Origin: Gemmatimonadota bacterium
GTDB taxonomy: Bacteria; Gemmatimonadota; Gemmatimonadetes; Longimicrobiales; Gaopeijiaceae
Length of the DNA: 64,000 bases
Assembly (NCBI GenBank): GCA_022822325.1
Contig: JAJEBW010000014.1
Coordinates: 1 to 64,000, forward strand
Reading direction: 5' to 3'
Shown here piece after piece: positions 44,368 through 52,782 of this stretch; the stretch's first letter is position 1, and the number at the start of each line of letters is the position of its first letter. The notes beneath the pieces are model-generated. The model did no database searches and was not told where the DNA came from. It worked only from the letters and a program-made list of their open reading frames with translations. A program made the position numbers and the translations under genes.

Positions 44368-44450
44368 CTGATTCACCCATCTCCAACGAACCGGTTTCGG
44401 GCCGCAGCCAGCGTCCCGCCGCGACTGATTCACCGTCCCCAACGAACCGG
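44368..44450 (+). repeat. Imperfect 26-27 bp direct repeat between qhpC and qhpB
   Basis: Two copies, 44368-44394 and 44425-44450, share CTGATTCACC, then CCAACGAACCGG with one gap and one or two substitutions. They lie in the 186-bp gap between the gamma and beta subunit genes, the longest gap inside the operon. Could be regulatory, an RNA-processing or stoichiometry element, or a chance duplication. Confidence 0.45.
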
Positions 44451-44473
44451 CCGTCCCCCGCAGGCGGCGTTCC

Positions 44474-45697
44474 GTGAGCGAACCGAACGTGACCAAACCG
44501 ACCCCGACCGCCAGCGCCGCCGACCCTTGCCGCACCGGCAATGCCGCCTACACCGCCAAGCCTTCCCCCAACCCGTCCCCCCGCCCCCCCTTCGCCCGCA
44601 TCCCGGCAACGATCGCCGCCGCAACGATCCTCCTCGCATTCTTTCCCCAGCCCGGAACCGCCCAGCCCCGGAGCGGCGGCAACGGCCTCATCTACATGGC
44701 GGCCTACGATCAGTCGATCAAGGTGATTGACGAGAGCACCCTGGAGATCGTGGACGAGATTCCGACCTCCATCGGGATCCCAATCGGCCTGACGCTCTCC
44801 GACAATCACGAACGCATCTATGTGCGCGACGCCGAGTTCGAGGAGATCGAGATCATCGATGTCGCGACCCGCCGGCCGATCGACAGCTTCACCCTCAGTC
44901 GGGGCCGCTCGCGGGTGCGGATCTGGGGGATGGAGATCGACCCGGACGAGGACTTCATCATCCTCAACACCATGCGCTACACGAAGCGAATGGATCGCTG
45001 GGAGATCGACGAGGCGGTCCTGCTCCGCTACGACCTGGGCGCGAACGAAGTCACCGACACGATCCCCTGGCCCGATGGGGAAGGCGGACGCCGCGCGCGC
45101 ATGATGTTTTCGCCCGATGGGGAGCTGCTCTACTTCTTCGGCCGCGACATCCTGATCCTTGAGACCGAGGACTTCACCGTCGCCGACCGCTGGGAGCTCT
45201 CGCGCCCCCTGGAGGAGGGACTGGGTCGCTTCAGCTTCGGCTTTCCCACCAGTCCGCACGACGAACGCGGCTATCACACCGGCCTCTTCAACACCACCGA
45301 TCCCCTGCAAAACCGCCGCATGATGGGGATTGCGCGGGTGAATCTGGCCGAGAAATCCTTTGACTTCTTCACCCTGGGACCGAGCGAGCCGGTCAGCTTC
45401 CGCCTCGCGCCCGGCGGCACGAAGGCGTACGGACTGGTTCAGCGGATCGGCAACTACGAGTTCTGGACCTTCGATGTGGAGGGCAGGCGGGTGCTCAGCC
45501 GCGAGCGCTTCGCCGGTCGGCCCCGCATGGGTCTGGAGGTGAGTTCGAATGGCGAGCTGCTCTACATCTACAACGCCGGCTCGACGATCGACGTCTACGA
45601 CGCCGAGAGCTACGAGTACCTGCGGACGGTCACATTCGACGCCGACATGACCAGCTTCGTGATGATTCCGGAGGGAACCGGCCCCCGGAGAAACTGA
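44474..45697 (+). CDS. qhpB: Quinohemoprotein amine dehydrogenase beta subunit (beta-propeller)
   Basis: 407-residue seven-bladed propeller subunit that packs against the gamma subunit. A long Pro/Ala-rich N-terminus leads into a signal-like hydrophobic segment (IPATIAAATILLAFFPQPGT, about residues 43-62). The mature part has YVTN-type blades: YMAAYDQSIKVIDESTLEIV, IYVRDAEFEEIEIIDVATRR, MFSPDGELLYFFGRDILILE and SSNGELLYIYNAGSTIDVYD. The GTG at 44474 may not be the true start; an ATG at 44696 would remove the signal and is rejected. It is 19 bp from qhpF. Confidence 0.9.
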   Translation: MSEPNVTKPTPTASAADPCRTGNAAYTAKPSPNPSPRPPFARIPATIAAATILLAFFPQPGTAQPRSGGNGLIYMAAYDQSIKVIDESTLEIVDEIPTSIGIPIGLTLSDNHERIYVRDAEFEEIEIIDVATRRPIDSFTLSRGRSRVRIWGMEIDPDEDFIILNTMRYTKRMDRWEIDEAVLLRYDLGANEVTDTIPWPDGEGGRRARMMFSPDGELLYFFGRDILILETEDFTVADRWELSRPLEEGLGRFSFGFPTSPHDERGYHTGLFNTTDPLQNRRMMGIARVNLAEKSFDFFTLGPSEPVSFRLAPGGTKAYGLVQRIGNYEFWTFDVEGRRVLSRERFAGRPRMGLEVSSNGELLYIYNAGSTIDVYDAESYEYLRTVTFDADMTSFVMIPEGTGPRRN

Positions 45698-45715
45698 CGC
45701 GCCGCACCCCTTCCG

Positions 45716-47383
45716 ATGGCCATCCTGGATGCGGAAATTCGGCGCGGGTTCGGCTACGTCCGGCCCTTTCGCGGCCGCCTCGCCGTCATTCTGGCGCTCA
45801 ACCTGGCGGGGACCGCACTCGCGCTCTATGTCCCCTTCCTCACCCGCGGCCTCGTCGACGACGCCCTTCTGGGACAGGACCGGGCGGCGCTGACGCGGAT
45901 CGTGGCGCTCTTCACGGGCGTCACCGTGGCCAGCTTCGTCCTCAACTTCGTGAGTGGGATCCGCTACACCGAGCTCTCCGCCGAGATCCTCTTCCAGATG
46001 CGGCTCGCCCTCTACAGCCACCTGCAACGGCTTTCGCCCCGCTTCCACGCCCGCACCCCGCTCGGCGAGATCATGTCGCGGCTCAACAACGACGTGAGCG
46101 AGATTCAGCGCGTCCTGGCCGACGTGGCGCTGGCCTGGATCGGGAACGCCGCCTTTCTGGTCGGCGCGGTGGCGATGCTCCTCTGGCTCGACTGGCGTCT
46201 CTTCCTGGCCGCCGCCGCCCTTCTTCCCCCCGCGATCTGGGCGCTGGTTCGCTATCGCCGCCGTCTGGAGGGAGAGGTGCGCGTCATGCGGGAACGGAGC
46301 GCGGGGATCGGCGCATTCCTGATCGAGACGCTGCGCGGCGTCAGGCTGGTCGTCGCGTCGAACGCCGCACAGCGCGAGGCGGGGCGCTTTCGGGTTCGCA
46401 ACGACGCCTTCGTGCGATCGCTCATGCGGATGCAGCGGCTGCGCTATCTCTCGGGGGGCATTCCCGGGCTGCTCCTCTCGGCGAGCACGGCGGTGATCTT
46501 CCTCTACGGCGGCGCCCGCGTGATCGACGGTGCCCTCACCCTCGGCGCCTTCACCGCCTTCATGGCCTACCAGATGCGGCTGATCGGTCCGGTCCAGGGG
46601 CTGATGGGACTCTACACCGGCCTGGGGGTGGCGCGCGTCTCGCTGCGACGGTTTCACGAATTCCTGGACGAGCCGGTCGAGGTGGTCGAAACGGCGAATC
46701 CGGCGCGGCTGCTCCCGGCGCGGGGCGAGATCGTCTTTGAGGATGTGTGGTGCGGGCACGGGCGCGGCGGTGAGGTCCTCCGGGGACTTCGGCTCGCGGT
46801 GGCCCCCGGCGAGGTGGTGGCGCTGACCGGGCCCTCGGGAAGCGGAAAATCGACGGTCGCCGATCTCCTGGTGCGGCACCTGGATCCCGATCGGGGACGG
46901 ATTCTCCTCGACGGAATCGATCTTCGCGCGATGGCGCTGGCCGATTTGCGCGCGCGCGTGGCCGTGGTCGATCAGTCGGCCTTCCTCTTCAACGCCTCGA
47001 TCGCCGAAAATGTGCGTTACGCTCGTCCCGGCGCGGACCCGGCCAGGGTAATGCGGGCGCTGACACGGGCGGGGCTCGAAGAGTTCGTGGCGGCGCTGCC
47101 GGAGGGAATCGACACGGTGGTGGGCGAGGATGGCCGGGCGCTTTCGGCGGGCGAGCGGCAGCGGCTGGCGATTGCGCGCGCGCTCCTGGCCGACCCGGCG
47201 GTGCTGGTGCTCGACGAGGCGACCAGTGCGCTCGATGCCGACCGGGAGGCCGAGGTGGTGCGGGCCTACAGCGAGGCGATGGCCGGGCGGACGACGGTTT
47301 TGATCACGCACCGGGAGGAGCTGCTGCGCTCGGCGGACCGGGTCGTGCGGGTGGATGCGGGATGGGCGTCGGCGGGACGATGA
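45716..47383 (+). CDS. qhpF: ABC transporter QhpF (fused permease-ATPase)
   Basis: 555-residue half-transporter of the MsbA/exporter type. Six hydrophobic helices lie within residues about 20-300. The NBD has Walker A GPSGSGKST (372-380), signature LSAGERQ (476-482), Walker B VLVLDEA (about 496-502) and H-loop ITHREE. The first position of the usual SGGQ is altered to SAGE. In Paracoccus, QhpF is needed to move the processed gamma subunit to the periplasm. Its stop overlaps a short ATG frame that is not the protease frame. Confidence 0.88.
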   Translation: MAILDAEIRRGFGYVRPFRGRLAVILALNLAGTALALYVPFLTRGLVDDALLGQDRAALTRIVALFTGVTVASFVLNFVSGIRYTELSAEILFQMRLALYSHLQRLSPRFHARTPLGEIMSRLNNDVSEIQRVLADVALAWIGNAAFLVGAVAMLLWLDWRLFLAAAALLPPAIWALVRYRRRLEGEVRVMRERSAGIGAFLIETLRGVRLVVASNAAQREAGRFRVRNDAFVRSLMRMQRLRYLSGGIPGLLLSASTAVIFLYGGARVIDGALTLGAFTAFMAYQMRLIGPVQGLMGLYTGLGVARVSLRRFHEFLDEPVEVVETANPARLLPARGEIVFEDVWCGHGRGGEVLRGLRLAVAPGEVVALTGPSGSGKSTVADLLVRHLDPDRGRILLDGIDLRAMALADLRARVAVVDQSAFLFNASIAENVRYARPGADPARVMRALTRAGLEEFVAALPEGIDTVVGEDGRALSAGERQRLAIARALLADPAVLVLDEATSALDADREAEVVRAYSEAMAGRTTVLITHREELLRSADRVVRVDAGWASAGR

Positions 47384-47416
47384 GCGGCGAAGGGGGCGTA
47401 GGGTGGACGGCGCCTG

Positions 47417-48262
47417 GTGGGACGACGCCGTCGGCGGTTCCGGACGACGGTTCGCGCGGTCTTTGGGCCCGGGAAGACCGGGCCGGAGGGCACGGTGGCG
47501 GGTAGCGCTCGCCGGGGAAGGCTCTGCGTGGATGCGGCCGGGATGCGGGACCGGACCGGGCGGGGCGTTTCGGTGGCGGTGATCGACAGCGGGGTGAATC
47601 CGGCGCATCCGCATGTGGAGGGGGTGGTGGGCGGGGTGCGAATGACGCTGGCCGGGGATCCGGCCGATGACCATGTGGACCGGCTGGGGCATGGGACCGC
47701 CGTCTTCGCGGCCATTCAGGAGAAGGCGCCCGGGGCGCGGATTCATGCCGTGCGGGTCTTCGACGACCGGTTACGGACGACGGTGCGTGCGCTGGTCGCC
47801 GCGATCGATTGGGCGGCGGAGCGACGGATACGGATTGTGAACCTGAGTCTGGGGACGATGCGCGAGGAGCACGCCGGGGAGTTGGCCGAGGCGGTGGCCC
47901 GGTTGGCGGCGGCGGGGGGGGTGGTGGTGGCCGCGGCCGAAGACGACGGGCGCAGATGGTGGCCGGGATCGCTGGAGGCCGCCGTGGGGGTCGTGGCCGA
48001 CGGGAGCTGTCCACGGGGCTGCGCCGAGGTGCGGGCGGGGCGGCGGGGCGGGTGGGTCGTGGCCGCGGCGCCCTGGCCCAGACCGATTCCGGGCGTTCCC
48101 GTGGAGCGGAATCTGAATGGAATCAGCTTTGCGGTGGCGAATGCGAGCGGGATTCTGGCCCGGGCGCTGGAGGGGTGCGGGGGGGTGGGGGTGGAGGATT
48201 GCAGGGAGGCGTTGCAAGCCTTTTCGACATGCCGGAAGCCGTTGCCCCGCAGAGGCTCGTAG
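47417..48262 (+). CDS. qhpE: Subtilisin-like serine protease QhpE
   Basis: 281-residue S8-type protease. Catalytic triad Asp57 in VAVIDSGVNPAHPHV, His92 in LGHGTAVFAAI and Ser237 in NGISFAVANASG. The oxyanion-region Asn may be in VAAAEDDGRRWW or VNLSLGT. In Paracoccus, QhpE removes the gamma-subunit leader in the cytoplasm; no signal peptide is visible here, in agreement. The start is uncertain: the first 40 residues from GTG 47417 are Arg/Gly-rich and a GTG near 47495 would fit better. Last gene of the qhp operon; it faces the SARP-type regulator with 82 bp between 3' ends. Confidence 0.86.
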   Translation: MGRRRRRFRTTVRAVFGPGKTGPEGTVAGSARRGRLCVDAAGMRDRTGRGVSVAVIDSGVNPAHPHVEGVVGGVRMTLAGDPADDHVDRLGHGTAVFAAIQEKAPGARIHAVRVFDDRLRTTVRALVAAIDWAAERRIRIVNLSLGTMREEHAGELAEAVARLAAAGGVVVAAAEDDGRRWWPGSLEAAVGVVADGSCPRGCAEVRAGRRGGWVVAAAPWPRPIPGVPVERNLNGISFAVANASGILARALEGCGGVGVEDCREALQAFSTCRKPLPRRGS

Positions 48263-48344
48263 AGGGCATGGGTCGCCGCCTCGGCCGCCCGGTCCGGTTC
48301 CCGTCCGCATCGCGTGACGGCCTGGGCAGGGGCCGCTCTCCATG

Positions 48345-51300
48345 TCACCCCTGTCGGCGGCCGTCGCCGGGGCGGCAGAAGGCTCGCAGTTCGCCGGCGA
48401 GACCGGCGAGGCCGAGTTCGCGTGCACGGTCGTGGGCCTCGCGGGCCAACTCCGGCTGCGGCACCCGCATGCGTCTTGCCAGCCGCACTGTTTCGAGGGC
48501 GAGCTTCAACCAGACCAGCGGTCGTTGGCTTTCGTTCGCCTCCAGGGCGGGAACCAGGATTTCGATTGCCGCATCGGGGTCGCCGGTGCGGGCCCGGAAA
48601 CGGACATGCAACAGGATGGAGGGCAGCGACGCCGCGGCAATGGGCGAGGCCAGCGGGTGCTCCTCGACAATGGGGGCGACCCCGTGAAGCTTCCCGAGCT
48701 CCAAAAGCAGCAATCCCTTGAGCGCCGCCAGAGCGGTGGCGTGTCCGGGTGGCGCAGGCGGAAGCTGTGGAGCGTCTTCCTGCTTCGTGTCATTGCGCGA
48801 GATTGCCCCGAGGACGGAACGGGCCTCCTCCAGGTCGCCGCGCGCGACGGCGAGACCGCCCCGCACCAGGATTTCGCGGGCGCGGATCTCCGCACAGTCC
48901 ATCTCGCGGGTGATCTCGGCGATCTCGGCGAGCGTGCGCCCCGCAACGTCGAAGTCGCCCGTGACCAGGTACCACTCGGCCAGGTCAAGCAGCACGAGCG
49001 CGAGGAGCCCGAGCCGTCCCGCCTCCTCGATGGCCGTGCGGTTGTCGCAGAACTGTTCCCAGCCGGAAGCCGTGCCGAGGAGTCCCGCGGTCATCAGCGC
49101 CGCGCAGTGCCGTTGCCGCGCGACATCGGCGACCCGGCGCAGCTTCAGCGAATCGGCCAGCTTCACCGCTCGCCGGCCGCACTCGATTCGGTCCTCCAGG
49201 CCCCGATGGGCGGCTTCAAGGGCGAGGGCGGCAAGAATTCGGCACCGGACTTCCGGCGCGGATTGCGGCTCCTGCTCTCGCAACCGGTCCAGCTCGGCCG
49301 AAAGGTCGTCGCGCAATCCCGCGCGGTTCAGAAGTTGCGCCCTGGCGTCGCGGAGATTGATCCGCAACGCGTCCGCCTCCAGCGCGGTCGCCGTTTCCTG
49401 CAGGCGGTCGAACTCGGCCAGGGTCTCTTCCGCCCCGGCGAGCCCCAGCCGGTGCCGCGAGTCGGCAACCAGGCAGCGCACCCGAAACCCCTCCGCCGCG
49501 GACAGCCCCGCCCCCTCCCTCAGGGCCGCCTCTCCGCAGCGCACAACCGCGTCGAACCGGCGCATGTCATAGTGCGAACGGGCCAGCGCCGCCAGAATGA
49601 CCCGCCTGCGCGCCCCGGTGGCCACATCGCAGGCCGGCTCCAGGATCGCAATGCGTTGCGGAATGGCCTCCGACCCGGCCTCCTTGACCGCTTCCATCAG
49701 GCATTCGTCGGCGTGCCTGCGCTTCCCCGCGAGGTGATAGTGCCGCGCCACGGCGAGCGCCGGAACAACCCGCGAGGTCGCTTGCAGGATCCGGGCGGTG
49801 CGGGCATGCAGAACCGCGCGCCGCGACGGATGAATCTCGCGGTAGGTGGCCGCACCGAAGACCGGCCGGCGAAACTCCGCTCCCTGCTGCGTCCACACTG
49901 CGAGCCGAAGACGGTGCAGCGCATCGAGCGCGTCCAGGCAGGTCTCGCGGCCGACCTCGGCGACGCGGTGCAGGAGCTGCAAGGAGGCGCCGTCCCCAAT
50001 CACCGCGAGGGCGAAGAGCACCTTCCGCGGCGAGCGATCCAGACTCTCGAGCCGCCGGATCACCAGCCGCCGCACCGAACCCGGAACCGGGAGGGCTCCC
50101 GGCGATTGCCCCGGGCGGCGCCCGCTCCACTCCCGCGCCAGATCGACGGCGAACTGCGGATTTCCCCCGGCCATCCGCACGATCCGGTCCACGCGGCCAT
50201 CGGCGAGGCCGGGGCTGACGGAGCGGACCAGGGTCGCCGCATCCTTCCGGTTCAGCTCCCGCACCCGAACGACCACGGAGTCGGCGCTGTATTCCTCGTC
50301 CTGCACGAAGTGGGTTGCCGTGCACTCGGGGCGAAGTTCCTCAGGACGATGCGTCATGAGGAGAGTGAAGGATCCGCTGCTCCATCGTCTGCGCAGAAAC
50401 TGCAAGACCCCGATCGAGGCGCTGTCGAACCACTGGATCGCGTCGACCACGAGAATGGTGGGTTGCCGCTGCGCGATGGCGGCAAAGAGGTGCAGCAGAC
50501 TCTCGCAGATGGGGCGGGAAGGCCCCCCAACGCCTCTGGTGCCGGGATCGAACCAGGCGGAGGGAGAAGCGCGCGCCCCGGCGTCAGGGTCGTGAAGGCC
50601 CGGAACCAGCGCTCGCGCGGTCGTGCGCCAGGGCTCGGCGAGCGATCGCACCACGGACGGGATCCACGGCCTGGTGAGCGGTTCCAGAATCGAACCCAGG
50701 GCGATTTCGCGTTCCAGCGGCGTGGCGCTCGTCTGCAGCACGCGGTGTCCGCGAAAGCGCGCCCCCCGAAGGGCCTCGCGCAGAAGCCGGGTCTTGCCGA
50801 TCCCCGCCTCGCCGGAGACGGACACCGTTTGCCATCCCGCCTCGCGTTCCCTGAAGAGCATGTTGTTCAGCAACCTCAGTTCCGGCGACCGACCGACGAA
50901 CTCCGGTTCCCCGGCTTCCTCCCGGTTGCCGCCGACCCTGCCGGATTGCCGCAGCTCCTCCCGGGCGAGCGTGTGAACGTTCTCGAGAAGCGTCGTCGTC
51001 GCGGGTTCCGGAATCCACTGCCCGCTGGGAGCCGCCCGCCGCGCAAAGCGCCGGTACTCGACCTCGGCCTCCCGTACCTGGCCGCACATCGCCCGGGCCC
51101 AAATGACTCGCCGCAGGATTTCCTCGGCGGTGGGCTCGAGACGCAACAGCGCCTGCGCCGCCTGCCGCGCCCGAACCCAGTCGTTTTCGGCTTCGGCTCT
51201 CTCCCACGCCTCCAGGGCGGCGCGCCGGAGTTGCAGACGCTTCTGCAGACGCTGCTCCTCGATCCAGTCTGCGAAGGCGTCGGTCTTGCGGTATCCGCAG

Positions 51301-51737
51301 GCCGCCAGAAAGCCGCGGTCGGCCAGGGCGCAGGCCCGCGCGAAGTGCCCCGCGTCGAGAAGCGTCCGGAATTCGTCCAGGTCGCAGCGGACCCGCGCGC
51401 GACGGATCCGGATCTGCTCGCCGCGAGGCTCGAAGACGCGCTCGTCGAGCGTCTGGTTCGTCTGGTAGATGAGCTGGCTGAGCCGGTGCCGCACGACCTT
51501 CCGATCGCGCGACTTCCAGAGGAGGTGCTGAATCAGGTTGCGCGGCAACCGCTTTGAGGGAGCGCTGAAGGCGAGGGCGAGAAGTCCAGCCTGAAGGGGC
51601 GAGAGCCGAACCGCCTCGTCGTTTCGCCACAGGGCCGGTCCGCCGAAGAGTTCAAGTCGGAGAACGGCGGCAGGGTCCGCATTCCCGGTTGCTACGGACC
51701 CGCCGGCGTTCTCAACCGGAGCTGGCAACTCGCTCAT
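48345..51737 (-). CDS. SARP/BTAD-type transcriptional regulator with AAA ATPase and TPR-like region
   Basis: 1130-residue regulator. N-terminal winged-helix DNA-binding domain (LELFGGPALWRNDEAVRLSP, about residues 28-47, then an OmpR-like HTH), a bacterial transcriptional activation domain (residues about 120-250), and an AAA_16 ATPase with Walker A SGEAGIGKTRLLREAL (about 304-319) and Walker B TILVVDAIQW. The last 500 residues are helical repeats (TPR-like). Architecture is that of AfsR/MalT-like signal integrators. Its start overlaps the end of the AraC-type gene by 26 bp, so both are one unit. Control of the neighbouring qhp operon is inferred only from position. Confidence 0.85.
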   Translation of the reverse strand: MSELPAPVENAGGSVATGNADPAAVLRLELFGGPALWRNDEAVRLSPLQAGLLALAFSAPSKRLPRNLIQHLLWKSRDRKVVRHRLSQLIYQTNQTLDERVFEPRGEQIRIRRARVRCDLDEFRTLLDAGHFARACALADRGFLAACGYRKTDAFADWIEEQRLQKRLQLRRAALEAWERAEAENDWVRARQAAQALLRLEPTAEEILRRVIWARAMCGQVREAEVEYRRFARRAAPSGQWIPEPATTTLLENVHTLAREELRQSGRVGGNREEAGEPEFVGRSPELRLLNNMLFREREAGWQTVSVSGEAGIGKTRLLREALRGARFRGHRVLQTSATPLEREIALGSILEPLTRPWIPSVVRSLAEPWRTTARALVPGLHDPDAGARASPSAWFDPGTRGVGGPSRPICESLLHLFAAIAQRQPTILVVDAIQWFDSASIGVLQFLRRRWSSGSFTLLMTHRPEELRPECTATHFVQDEEYSADSVVVRVRELNRKDAATLVRSVSPGLADGRVDRIVRMAGGNPQFAVDLAREWSGRRPGQSPGALPVPGSVRRLVIRRLESLDRSPRKVLFALAVIGDGASLQLLHRVAEVGRETCLDALDALHRLRLAVWTQQGAEFRRPVFGAATYREIHPSRRAVLHARTARILQATSRVVPALAVARHYHLAGKRRHADECLMEAVKEAGSEAIPQRIAILEPACDVATGARRRVILAALARSHYDMRRFDAVVRCGEAALREGAGLSAAEGFRVRCLVADSRHRLGLAGAEETLAEFDRLQETATALEADALRINLRDARAQLLNRAGLRDDLSAELDRLREQEPQSAPEVRCRILAALALEAAHRGLEDRIECGRRAVKLADSLKLRRVADVARQRHCAALMTAGLLGTASGWEQFCDNRTAIEEAGRLGLLALVLLDLAEWYLVTGDFDVAGRTLAEIAEITREMDCAEIRAREILVRGGLAVARGDLEEARSVLGAISRNDTKQEDAPQLPPAPPGHATALAALKGLLLLELGKLHGVAPIVEEHPLASPIAAASLPSILLHVRFRARTGDPDAAIEILVPALEANESQRPLVWLKLALETVRLARRMRVPQPELAREAHDRARELGLAGLAGELRAFCRPGDGRRQG

Positions 51738-52557
51738 CGCGGGTGTTCAGGAGACCGCTGGAAGCGGTGGACGGGCGATCGGTCATGATCCTCGAGGTGA
51801 TGTTGCCGGCCGCCGCCTCGCGAACGAGCCAGCTCTCGAAGACCCATTCCCATCCGAGCTTCTCGCGCACCTCGCTGGGCCGGATCCCGCAGAGCCGTTT
51901 CATCTGGTTGCTGAGCGAAAACCCGTCGGCGTAGCCGAGGGAGATGGCCACGCTGAAGAGGCTGGCTCCGGAGTTCTGCAGCCGGATCGTGGCCCGCAGG
52001 ATTCGCGCGATATTCAGCCACCTCGATGGCACCGGCAGGTCGTTGCCCACGAATTTGCGCCCCAGGCCCCGCCGCGAGATGTAGAGGTTGCGCGAGAGCG
52101 CGGCGATCGTCCGTACCTGGGTGCTCAACTGGACCGTGCGGCGGAGGAGGGAGCGCGTGATTCCGTCCAGTGGAAATCCTCGCCATTCCAGATAGTCCAC
52201 CACCCCGCTGGCCAGGCAGGAGGGCTCGCGTCGCACGACGCTGGTGATCTCGCGCGCCGTGGGGAATTCGTGGAAGGGAAGCACCGACTGGGGCCGGCAG
52301 GTCTCGATCGCCTGCAACACTCGCAGAACCGAGAGACGGTCGTCGCGGTCGGGCAGAACCATCGCGAGCGCCATTCCGCCGGGCCGCCGGGCGACCATCG
52401 ATTCCGCCTCCTCCCAATCGGGCGCGTCCAGGTGCCAGACGAGGATCGATCCCCCGTTGGTCTCGGCCGGAAGCGGGTCGCCGATTGCGAGGGCGTCCAG
52501 CTTGCGGTATGGCGGGATGGCGAGCAGGACTGCGGACTGGTTCGGGGTGCGGTGCAT
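51712..52557 (-). CDS. AraC-family transcriptional regulator
   Basis: 281-residue protein with a C-terminal AraC HTH: LYISRRGLGRKFVGNDLP, ARILRATIRLQNSGASLFSV and AISLGYADGFSLSNQMKRLC, ending in GIRPSEVREKLGWEW. The N-terminal half is not a typical cupin; it resembles a receiver-like alpha/beta fold (SILVWHLDAPDWEEA, ALAMVLPDRDDRLSVLRVLQ). In Paracoccus the qhp operon is controlled by an AraC-type regulator, QhpR, so this is a candidate, though orthology is unproven. Confidence 0.8.
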   Translation of the reverse strand: MHRTPNQSAVLLAIPPYRKLDALAIGDPLPAETNGGSILVWHLDAPDWEEAESMVARRPGGMALAMVLPDRDDRLSVLRVLQAIETCRPQSVLPFHEFPTAREITSVVRREPSCLASGVVDYLEWRGFPLDGITRSLLRRTVQLSTQVRTIAALSRNLYISRRGLGRKFVGNDLPVPSRWLNIARILRATIRLQNSGASLFSVAISLGYADGFSLSNQMKRLCGIRPSEVREKLGWEWVFESWLVREAAAGNITSRIMTDRPSTASSGLLNTRDERVASSG

Positions 52558-52782
52558 GGTGAATTCTCCCTGAGGGTGGATGGGTGGAACTGCCGGGCGA
52601 CGAAGCTGCGCGACGACCGCGCGAGCCCTGGCAGGCTATGAATCCGCCATCATGAACTCATCAGCGAAACGGAGCGCCGATCCCTTCCCCACACGCCTCT
52701 CCCCCATGGCACGAGCAAGGCCGAAGGCGCTATCGTTCCCATCCTGCTACACCGCTGAAACCGGAAAGAGCCAGGTGCCGCC

